Assembly (NCBI GenBank): GCA_036271855.1
Contig: DATAZV010000204.1
Coordinates: 1 to 5,106 of the forward strand
Direction: 5' to 3'
DNA length: 5,106 nt
Source: JAQGMJ01 sp036271855
GTDB taxonomy: Bacteria > Pseudomonadota > Gammaproteobacteria > Burkholderiales > JAEUOS01
This document shows positions 1 to 5,106 of this stretch, one piece after another (the first letter of the stretch is position 1; each line of letters starts with the position of its first letter). Under the pieces are notes generated by a model. It was not told the origin of the DNA, searched no databases, and saw only the letters and a program-made list of their open reading frames with translations. The position numbers were made by a program, and so were the translations under genes.

Positions 1-1630
1 TGCGCTCCTCGCCCTTGGCCACGCCAACCAGCAGCGGCGAACTCAGGCCCACCTCGGCCAGTACCTGGCGCGCGATCTCCACCTGGCCCTTGCCGCCGTC
101 GATCAGCACCAGGTCGGGCGCCACGCCCTCGCCGCCCGCCACCTTCTCGTAGCGCCGCGTCAGCACCTGGCGCATCGCCGCGTAATCGTCGCCGGGCGTG
201 ATGCCGGTGATGTTGTAGCGGCGGTAATCGCTGCTTTGCATCTTGTGATGGTGGTACACCACGCAAGAGGCTTGCGTCGCCTCACCCATGGTGTGGCTGA
301 TATCGAAACATTCGATGCGCAAGGCTTCAAAGCCTCCCTCCGGCTGTTCCAGCCCCAGCAGATCGGCCAGCATGCGCGTACGTACCTGCGCCGTGCCGCG
401 CTCGGAAAGCAAGCGCTCCAGCGCCAGCTCGGCGCCCTTTTCCGCCATTTGCAGCCACAGGCGGCGCTGTTCCTGCGGAAAGCGCACCACCGTGACCTTG
501 CGCCCGGCGTCGCTGGATAGGGCATCGGCCAGTTCCTCGACGTCTTCGAGGTCGTGATTGATCACCAGGGTCGGTGGAATAAAGCGGCCGGGGTAGTGCT
601 GGACCATGAAGGCCGTCAGCACGTCGGCCGGCGTCGCATCCTCCACATGCTGGGGGAAGAACTGCTTGTCGCCGAGGTGGCGCCCGCCGCGCACCATCGC
701 CAGATTGACGCAGGCATAGCCGCCGCGCGTCAGCGCCACGATCATGTCGACGTCGCTGTCGTTGCCGGCTTCGGCCGACTGGCTTTGCAGCACGCGCGAC
801 AGCGAGCCGATGCGGTCGCGGATGGTGGCCGCCTGCTCGAACTGCAATTGCGTCGCCGCCGCTTCCATCTTGCCCTGCAGCTCGGACAGTACCTCCTGCG
901 ACTTGCCGGACAAAAAGCGCGCGGCATCGCGCACGTCGCGCGCATAGTCCTCGGCGCTCACCGCCTTGACGCAGGGCGCGCTGCAACGCTCGATCTGGTG
1001 CAGCAGACAGGGCCGCGAGCGGTTGGCGAACACAGTGTCATCGCAGGTGCGCAGGTGAAAGACCTTTTGCAGTATTTGTATGCTTTCGCGCACCGCCCAG
1101 GCATTCGGAAATGGCCCGAAGAACTGGTTTTTCTTGTCCAGTCCGCCGCGGTAAAAGCGGATCTGCGGATAGGCATGCCCGGTGATCATCAGGTAGGGGT
1201 AGGACTTGTCGTCGCGAAACAGGATGTTGTAGCGCGGCGCCAGTTCCTTGATCAGGTTGTTTTCCAGCAGCAACGCTTCCGCTTCGGAGCGGGTGATCGT
1301 CACTTCCACCTTGGCCACCTGGCCCACCATGTGGGCGATGCGCGGCGAGGCCTGGGTTTTCTGGAAGTAGGAGGAAACGCGCTTTTTCAGGTCACGCGCC
1401 TTGCCGACGTAAAGCACCTCGCCGGCGGCGTTGATGTGGCGATAGACCCCCGGCAGGCTCGGGCAGTTTTTCAGGAATTCCTGCACGTCGAAGGCCGGCG
1501 GCGGCACATCGACCAGCGGCGTTTGCGCGGCCGGTGCAGCCGTTTCCGCCGCCTTCGGCTCCTCGGGCGCTTGCGGATCGGACGGGTTCACAAGATACCC
1601 CGCCACATTGTCGCTGGCGCCAGAATTCAC
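1..1630 (-). CDS. uvrC: Excinuclease ABC subunit UvrC (C-terminus outside window)
   Basis: UvrC is the nuclease of nucleotide excision repair; with UvrB it cuts on both sides of a DNA lesion. The window holds 543 codons. The GIY-YIG domain, which makes the 3' incision, spans about residues 55-135 (GVY 61-63, YVG 74-76, Arg84 matching E. coli Arg42, Glu123 in LLLEN). Cys196, 208, 216 and 220 match the Fe-S ligands of E. coli UvrC. A UVR domain that binds UvrB lies near 248-283. The RNase H-like 5'-incision domain keeps Asp443 (FDISHTMGE) and Asp511 (DGGKGQ). Its catalytic His and the helix-hairpin-helix region lie off the left edge. GTG 1630 overlaps the glycosylase TGA (GTGA), and an in-frame stop lies just upstream. 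That start gives an Ala/Pro/Glu-rich extension about 40 residues longer than E. coli UvrC. GTG 1591, with GGGG 6 bases upstream, is the main alternative start. Confidence 0.95.
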   Translation of the reverse strand, partial: MNSGASDNVAGYLVNPSDPQAPEEPKAAETAAPAAQTPLVDVPPPAFDVQEFLKNCPSLPGVYRHINAAGEVLYVGKARDLKKRVSSYFQKTQASPRIAHMVGQVAKVEVTITRSEAEALLLENNLIKELAPRYNILFRDDKSYPYLMITGHAYPQIRFYRGGLDKKNQFFGPFPNAWAVRESIQILQKVFHLRTCDDTVFANRSRPCLLHQIERCSAPCVKAVSAEDYARDVRDAARFLSGKSQEVLSELQGKMEAAATQLQFEQAATIRDRIGSLSRVLQSQSAEAGNDSDVDMIVALTRGGYACVNLAMVRGGRHLGDKQFFPQHVEDATPADVLTAFMVQHYPGRFIPPTLVINHDLEDVEELADALSSDAGRKVTVVRFPQEQRRLWLQMAEKGAELALERLLSERGTAQVRTRMLADLLGLEQPEGGFEALRIECFDISHTMGEATQASCVVYHHHKMQSSDYRRYNITGITPGDDYAAMRQVLTRRYEKVAGGEGVAPDLVLIDGGKGQVEIARQVLAEVGLSSPLLVGVAKGEER

Positions 1631-2283
1631 GCGTCCACCAGTTCACGCGCCCGGGCGAACACCGTCTCGAACATCTCGGTGGTCAGGCGCCGGGTGTTGG
1701 TGTTGTAGCGGCTGCAGTGATAGCTGTCGAGCAAGTGCACGCCGCCGGATAGCGGATAAGCCACCCCGTGCTTGAAGCCGAAGGCGGATTTCTTCATCCC
1801 CAGCGCGGTCAGGATGGCGCCGTGGGCAATGGTCCCGAGCGCCAGCAATACCTTGGCGCCGGGCTGCGCCAGATCGGCCCCCAGGTAATGGTTGCAGACC
1901 TTGATCTCGGAAGGCTCGGGCTTGTTGTCCGGCGGCAGGCATTTCACCGCGTTGCTGATGCGGCAGCCGGTGAGTTCGAGGTCATCATCGCCGTCGGGGG
2001 AAAACGAGCCGCGGGCAAAGCCGTACTTCCTCAGCGTGTCGTAGAGCAGGTAGCCCGCGTAGTCGCCGGTAAAAGGCCGTCCGGTGCGATTGGCGCCGTG
2101 CATGCCCGGCGCCAGGCCGACGATCACCAGCGGCGCATCGGCGGCGCCGAATGGCGGCACCGGCTTGCAGAAATACGTCGGGTTGGCGGCCTTGACCCGG
2201 TCGAGAAAGCCGGCCAGTCGCGGACAGTCGCGGCAGCCCGCATCGTAGACCGCGCTGGCGGCAGGGCTGGAATTGAATGACAT
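1627..2283 (-). CDS. Uracil-DNA glycosylase, family 5 (UDGb type, Fe-S)
   Basis: This enzyme removes uracil (in family 5 also some other deaminated bases) from DNA, starting base excision repair. The 218-residue length fits the family. The phosphate/active-site motif reads GLAPGMHGANRTGRPFTGD (56-74), with Asp74 in the position family 5 uses where other families carry their catalytic residue. The second motif is SYHCSRYNTNT (187-197, His189). C17-x2-C20 and C115-x14-C130 match the four [4Fe-4S] ligands of families 4 and 5. The MHGANRTGRPFTGD wording separates it from family 4. ATG 2283 is the only sensible start. No good Shine-Dalgarno site precedes it, but TAAAAT (2295-2290) sits 6 bases before the ATG and could be a -10 element of a transcript with almost no leader. 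Its TGA stop overlaps the uvrC start. No deviations from the key residues are seen. Confidence 0.92.
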   Translation of the reverse strand: MSFNSSPAASAVYDAGCRDCPRLAGFLDRVKAANPTYFCKPVPPFGAADAPLVIVGLAPGMHGANRTGRPFTGDYAGYLLYDTLRKYGFARGSFSPDGDDDLELTGCRISNAVKCLPPDNKPEPSEIKVCNHYLGADLAQPGAKVLLALGTIAHGAILTALGMKKSAFGFKHGVAYPLSGGVHLLDSYHCSRYNTNTRRLTTEMFETVFARARELVDA

Positions 2284-2343
2284 AGCGTGATTTTACCGCT
2301 TGCCCCAGCTGCCCGCGCGTTTGGGCCGCCCCTTTGTAACCGC

Positions 2344-3390
2344 CTAGACGGTGGCGATCGGCGTCGCCGGCGAGCCGACCGCACCTGGCAAACGCAAGGG
2401 CGGCGCGGTGAGAAAGCAGCGATAGCGCTGGTTCGCCCGCAGCCAGTCCGCCAGTTCCTTGAGCCAGAAAATCTCGCCTAGCGGCACGCCCAGCTTGAAC
2501 AGGCAATGCTGGTGCAAGGGCAGCGCAGGCCGCCGGCCTTCCATCGGCCGCGCCGGATACTGCTCCACCGCATAGTTGTCGGCAAATATTGCCGCCGTGC
2601 CGCTGTCGGTGATCCACTGCAGCAGCTTTTCGTCGCGCCCGTCGAGACAGGCGCAGGCATGGTCCAGCACCTGCATATCCGGCTGCTTGTTCATGCCCAT
2701 GATGAGGTCGGAAAAGCCGGTGTAGAAGAGCAGGATGTCGCCCTCCTCCACTTCCACCTTGTCGGCCTCCAGGATGCGCATCAGCTGCTCGTAGCCGACG
2801 CCCACCCGCGCGTCGCCGCAGTGCGCGCGCAGGTTCACCATCACCCCGCGCCCCTGCATGCCCTGGACGGCGAAATGCTCGATGCCGAGTTCGCGCGCCC
2901 CACCGTGTTCGCCGCAATCGTGCTCGGCGCCGCCGGCATCCAGCGCGTCATAACGCTTCGGCCCGCAGATGTCGATGTCGCCACGATAGCCGTTGTAGTA
3001 GACCTTTTCGTCGACGCCGTCGCCGTCGGCGTCGAACCAAGCGCCGACGTGGGCGAAGGAATCGATCTGCGTCGAGTATTGCAGGAACATCAGCACGGCA
3101 TCGTCGCTGATGATGTCGGTATTGCGGGCGTCCAGGCGCTCGATCGGGAAATTGACGAAAGGCTTGCCGTCGCGAAAAGTGGGTTTCAGCGCCGGCGCGA
3201 AGCGGCGCACATTGAGCTGGTTGCCGCCGGGGTAGTCGAGGGGAATCGACAGGCAGAAAGTGCGGCCCTCGCGGATTTCCAGTGCGGCGCGGCGCACCCG
3301 TTCGGGCGTCAGCAGGTTAAGGCGGCCGAGCTGGTCGTCGGCGCCAAAGTCGCCCCAGTTCGAGCCTTGCGGCCTTTGCTTCCAGCGCAT
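2344..3390 (-). CDS. Cyclase-family (KynB-like superfamily) metal-dependent hydrolase, substrate unknown
   Basis: This 348-residue protein belongs to the cyclase family (PF04199), which includes the arylformamidase KynB and polyketide 'cyclases'. It is much longer than KynB (about 210 residues) and matches the large subgroup usually annotated only as 'cyclase family protein'. The N-terminus NWGDFGADDQLGRLNLLTPE (11-30) is typical of that subgroup. The metal-motif region reads QYSTQIDSFAH (104-114). Against the canonical HxxxHxDxxxH pattern, Asp110 and His114 remain but both leading His are Gln (104, 108). An acidic loop DADGDGVDE (120-128) precedes VYYNGY. LFYTGFSD (221-228) and the HQH...LGVPLGE segment (293-306, Glu306) fit the remaining active-site region, and the C-terminus APPLRLPGAVGSPATP (329-344) is also typical. 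No signal peptide is seen. The start is fixed by AAGGAG 6 bases upstream. It lies 61 bases after def and 60 before the glycosylase. The substrate cannot be inferred; arylformamidase is possible but unsupported. Confidence 0.82.
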   Translation of the reverse strand: MRWKQRPQGSNWGDFGADDQLGRLNLLTPERVRRAALEIREGRTFCLSIPLDYPGGNQLNVRRFAPALKPTFRDGKPFVNFPIERLDARNTDIISDDAVLMFLQYSTQIDSFAHVGAWFDADGDGVDEKVYYNGYRGDIDICGPKRYDALDAGGAEHDCGEHGGARELGIEHFAVQGMQGRGVMVNLRAHCGDARVGVGYEQLMRILEADKVEVEEGDILLFYTGFSDLIMGMNKQPDMQVLDHACACLDGRDEKLLQWITDSGTAAIFADNYAVEQYPARPMEGRRPALPLHQHCLFKLGVPLGEIFWLKELADWLRANQRYRCFLTAPPLRLPGAVGSPATPIATV

Positions 3391-3396
3391 GCTTGT

Positions 3397-3402
3397 CTCC
3401 TT
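3397..3402 (-). promoter_or_regulatory. Ribosome binding site of the cyclase-family gene
   Basis: AAGGAG lies 6 bases before ATG 3390, the best Shine-Dalgarno match in the window. It sets the start of the cyclase-family gene and suggests strong initiation independent of the upstream def. It lies one base downstream of the inner arm of the inverted repeat at 3404-3437. Confidence 0.8.
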
Positions 3403-3403
3403 G

Positions 3404-3437
3404 TTGGTGTCTTGCCGGCAGCGCCATTAAACACCAA
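3404..3437. repeat. 7-bp inverted repeat between def and the cyclase-family gene
   Basis: The arms TTGGTGT (3404-3410) and ACACCAA (3431-3437) are perfect inverted copies separated by 20 bases. The spacer contains the palindrome TGCCGGCA. The repeat fills the centre of the only gap in the window that carries a strong ribosome binding site. It could be a regulator binding site or an RNA hairpin beside the ribosome binding site. It has no U tract, so it does not look like an intrinsic terminator. A 7-bp match can arise by chance, so the function is conjecture. Confidence 0.4.
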
Positions 3438-3451
3438 GCCCGGAGGACGCG

Positions 3452-3985
3452 CTAATCGTCGGCGTCGTCCATCTCGGGAAACAGCACCGAGGTATAGCCG
3501 AAGCGGCTCATGTCTTCGATACGCATCGGGTACAGGATGCCCCACAGGTGGTCGCACTCGTGCTGCACCACCCGCGCGTGGAAGCCCTCGGCCTCACGGT
3601 CGATCGGGTTGCCGTATTCATCGAAGCCGGTATAGCGGATGCGCAGGAATCGCGGCACCACGCCGCGCATGCCCGGCACCGACAGGCAACCCTCCCAACC
3701 CTCCTCCTTCTCGCCGTCCAGCGCCTCGATCACCGGGTTGATCAGGGTGGTGCGCGGCACCACTGGGGCATCGGGATAACGCGGATTGAGCTCGTCGGAG
3801 CCGAAAATCACCGCCTGCAGGTTGACGCCGATCTGCGGCGCCGCGATGCCGGCGCCGTTGGCCGCCTTCATCGTATCTTCCATGTCGGCAATCAGCGCCA
3901 GCAGCTCCGGCGTGCCGAACGCCTCCACCTTGGCCGAAGGCTCGAACAGGCTGGGCATGCCCATCTTCAGAATCTCGCGGATCAT
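3452..3985 (-). CDS. def: Peptide deformylase
   Basis: Peptide deformylase removes the formyl group from the N-terminal methionine of nascent proteins at the ribosome, using a bound metal (usually Fe2+). All three family motifs are intact in this 177-residue protein: motif 1 GAGIAAPQ (residues 44-51, Gln51), motif 2 EGCLSVP (98-104, metal ligand Cys100), and motif 3 HECDH (142-146, ligands His142 and His146, catalytic Glu143). ATG 3985 is preferred because MIREILKMG is a typical deformylase N-terminus. The open frame extends 20 residues further upstream into the phosphorylase gene, but those residues are Arg-rich and unlike the family. The gap after the phosphorylase stop is 19 bases with only a weak GTGAG-like site, so it is probably cotranscribed. 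The gene is not next to fmt, its common partner, so it may be a second deformylase; the genome outside the window would decide that. The tail is acidic (MDDADD). Confidence 0.95.
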   Translation of the reverse strand: MIREILKMGMPSLFEPSAKVEAFGTPELLALIADMEDTMKAANGAGIAAPQIGVNLQAVIFGSDELNPRYPDAPVVPRTTLINPVIEALDGEKEEGWEGCLSVPGMRGVVPRFLRIRYTGFDEYGNPIDREAEGFHARVVQHECDHLWGILYPMRIEDMSRFGYTSVLFPEMDDADD

Positions 3986-4004
3986 GCGGGTCTCACTATG
4001 GTCG

Positions 4005-4769
4005 CTATGCCTTTGCCGCCGCTGCCGGCCCCGGCAGCGCCACAAGAGCTTCCAGGATGCGGTATACGCTGGCCATCGCCTTGCGCGCCATCTCGTCGAG
4101 ATGCTCGACCGAAATCATCTGCTTGCTGTCGCCCAGGCCGGCGGCATGGTTGACCACCACCGCCAGGCAGGCATAGGGCAGCCCCAGTTCGCGCGCCAAG
4201 GCGGCCTCTGGCATGCCGGTCATGCCGACCAGGTCGCAGCCGTCCCGCTCCATCCGGCGGATCTCCGCCGCGGTTTCCAGTCGCGGACCCTGCGTCGCCC
4301 CATAAACCGCGCCGTCCTGCAGCGTCTCGCCGGCCGTCTTGGCGGCGGCCAGCAGGCGCTCGCGCATCGACGGCGAATACGGCCAGGTGAAGTCGATGTG
4401 GGTCACCGGCGCGCCGGTACCGTCGAAATAGGTGTGACCACGGCCATGGGTGTAGTCGATGATCTGGTCCGGCGCCAGCAGGTCGCCCGGATTGAGCGTT
4501 GCGCGGATCGAGCCGACCGAGGCAATCGCCACCACGCCCTCGACCTTGGCCTCGCTCAAGGCCCACAGGTTGGCGCGGTAGTTGATGCGATGCGGAGGAA
4601 TCGTGTGGCCATGGCCGTGGCGCGCCAGAAACACCACGTCGTTGCCCTTCAGCTTGCCGAAAGTAAAAGCGCTCGAAGGTTCTCCATAGGGCGTGCGCAT
4701 GACCTCGCGGCGCACCACTTCCAGGTCCGCCAGCCGGTCCAGCCCGGTACCGCCGATGATTGCGTACAT
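4005..4769 (-). CDS. S-methyl-5'-thioinosine phosphorylase (MTAP/PNP family)
   Basis: This 254-residue cytoplasmic nucleoside phosphorylase belongs to the MTAP/PNP family. Those enzymes split a (methylthio)nucleoside with phosphate, giving a free purine and (methylthio)ribose-1-phosphate. The start is ATG 4769 because YAIIGGTGL (residues 2-10) is the family's N-terminus; a longer reading from 4817 would only add residues overlapping hpt. Visible motifs are the phosphate-binding GGTG (6-9) and RHGHGH (50-55), NYRANLWAL (63-71), TQGPRLET (159-166), and VGMTGMPEAALARE (181-194). The base-recognition loop reads VVNHAAG (205-211). Asn207 sits where adenine-specific MTAPs carry Asp, which favours a 6-oxopurine. 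The protein also closely resembles the Pseudomonas aeruginosa methylthioinosine phosphorylase as I recall it. The neighbouring hpt, able to use the released hypoxanthine, fits this. AAGGGG (4786-4781) lies 11 bases upstream, inside the end of hpt. True MTAP or inosine phosphorylase activity is the alternative. Confidence 0.85.
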   Translation of the reverse strand: MYAIIGGTGLDRLADLEVVRREVMRTPYGEPSSAFTFGKLKGNDVVFLARHGHGHTIPPHRINYRANLWALSEAKVEGVVAIASVGSIRATLNPGDLLAPDQIIDYTHGRGHTYFDGTGAPVTHIDFTWPYSPSMRERLLAAAKTAGETLQDGAVYGATQGPRLETAAEIRRMERDGCDLVGMTGMPEAALARELGLPYACLAVVVNHAAGLGDSKQMISVEHLDEMARKAMASVYRILEALVALPGPAAAAKA

Positions 4770-4774
4770 GAGCC

Positions 4775-5106
4775 CTAGGACCCCTTCAACGCGTACACGG
4801 CGGGCAGGTTGCGCCACAGGCCGGCAGCGTCCATGCCGTAGCCGAAGACATAGCGGTTCGGCACCATGACGCCGAGAAAATCGGGCTTGGTCGGCTTCGC
4901 CTTGTTGAGCTGCTTTTCACAGAACACCGCCGCATAGCAGGCGGTGGCGCCCAGGGACAGCACCCGCTGGCGGATCGCCGCCATGGTCTCGCCTTCGTCC
5001 AGGATGTCGTCGATCACCAGCACCGTACGCCCGCTCACGCTTTCCTTCGGCTCCACCTTCCAGTTGAGCTTGCCGCCGGAAAGCTTGTCGCCATAGCGCG
5101 AGACAT
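4775..5106 (-). CDS. hpt: Hypoxanthine(-guanine) phosphoribosyltransferase, C-terminal part (5' end outside window)
   Basis: This enzyme transfers the phosphoribosyl group of PRPP to hypoxanthine (often also guanine), giving IMP or GMP in cytoplasmic purine salvage. The reading frame enters from the right edge and gives 109 residues before a TAG stop at 4777-4775. The family is usually about 180 residues, so roughly 70 are missing. The first visible residues, VSRYGD, are followed by the PRPP-binding signature VLVIDDILDEGETM (coded at 5023-4982). Near the end, VFGYGMD and RNLP match the C-terminal nucleobase-binding region of the HPRT family. The acidic pair in the PRPP loop is DD rather than the ED seen in E. 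coli Hpt. The gene ends 5 bases before the methylthioinosine phosphorylase start, which suggests one transcript and a shared salvage role. The family call is firm; guanine versus hypoxanthine preference cannot be read here. A GTG at 5056 is internal and not the start. Confidence 0.9.
   Translation of the reverse strand, partial: VSRYGDKLSGGKLNWKVEPKESVSGRTVLVIDDILDEGETMAAIRQRVLSLGATACYAAVFCEKQLNKAKPTKPDFLGVMVPNRYVFGYGMDAAGLWRNLPAVYALKGS

Noticed and set aside
554..1708. Plus-strand open frame of 384 codons opposite uvrC
   Set aside because: The minus strand carries an intact UvrC with all expected catalytic residues. The plus translation is rich in His, Arg and Ala without motifs, as expected of a codon shadow.
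2296..2336. GC-rich short inverted repeats between the cyclase-family and glycosylase genes, considered as a terminator
   Set aside because: The stem is only about 4 base pairs (GCCC/GGGC) and no T tract follows, so it does not meet the form of an intrinsic terminator.
1985..2917. Minus-strand open frame of 310 codons across the cyclase-glycosylase junction
   Set aside because: It runs out of frame through both real genes; the translation is Arg/Gly/Ala-rich and lacks motifs.
2506..3741. Long plus-strand open frame (411 codons) opposite the cyclase-family and def genes
   Set aside because: It is an antisense shadow common in high-GC DNA. The opposite strand encodes two proteins with clear family motifs, while this translation shows no recognisable domain and turns Arg/Pro-rich near its end.
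3986..4045. N-terminal 20-residue extension of peptide deformylase from an upstream start
   Set aside because: It would overlap the phosphorylase gene, and its Arg-rich sequence is unlike any deformylase N-terminus, whereas ATG 3985 gives the standard start.
3786..4778. Plus-strand open frame of 330 codons opposite def and the phosphorylase
   Set aside because: It spans two well-supported minus-strand genes and their junction, and its translation resembles no family I recognise.

Overview
The window is a compact, high-GC stretch of bacterial chromosome. All six genes lie on the minus strand, so they read from the right edge to the left. The largest gap between genes is 61 bases, and two genes overlap by 4 bases. 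The protein sequences fit a betaproteobacterium, most likely Burkholderiales and perhaps Oxalobacteraceae. That assignment is inference from protein style, high GC and gene content; no marker gene or database search backs it.

In transcription order the layout is as follows. (1) 5106-4775: the C-terminal part of a hypoxanthine(-guanine) phosphoribosyltransferase, whose start lies beyond the window. (2) 4769-4005: a methylthioadenosine phosphorylase-family nucleoside phosphorylase that most resembles S-methyl-5'-thioinosine phosphorylase. (3) 3985-3452: a peptide deformylase. (4) 3390-2344: a large cyclase-family (PF04199) metal-dependent hydrolase of unknown substrate, preceded by a strong ribosome binding site and an inverted repeat. 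(5) 2283-1627: a family 5 (UDGb-type) uracil-DNA glycosylase. (6) 1630-1: excinuclease subunit UvrC, whose C-terminus lies beyond the left edge.

Three functional groups can be read. The first pair forms a purine and methylthio salvage step: the phosphorylase should release hypoxanthine from methylthioinosine, and the phosphoribosyltransferase should convert hypoxanthine to IMP. The middle pair is a deformylase beside a member of the superfamily that contains arylformamidase KynB, but no functional link is shown. The last pair combines base excision (uracil glycosylase) and nucleotide excision (UvrC) repair. These two genes share a GTGA stop/start overlap, and both proteins carry the four cysteines expected for a [4Fe-4S] cluster.

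I see no mobile element, CRISPR array, RNA gene or convincing terminator, and no gap of more than 300 bases without a gene. This looks like an ordinary housekeeping region. The points worth a second look are the altered metal site of the cyclase, the inverted repeat before it, the salvage pairing, and the coupled Fe-S repair genes. I did not find evidence of an undescribed system.
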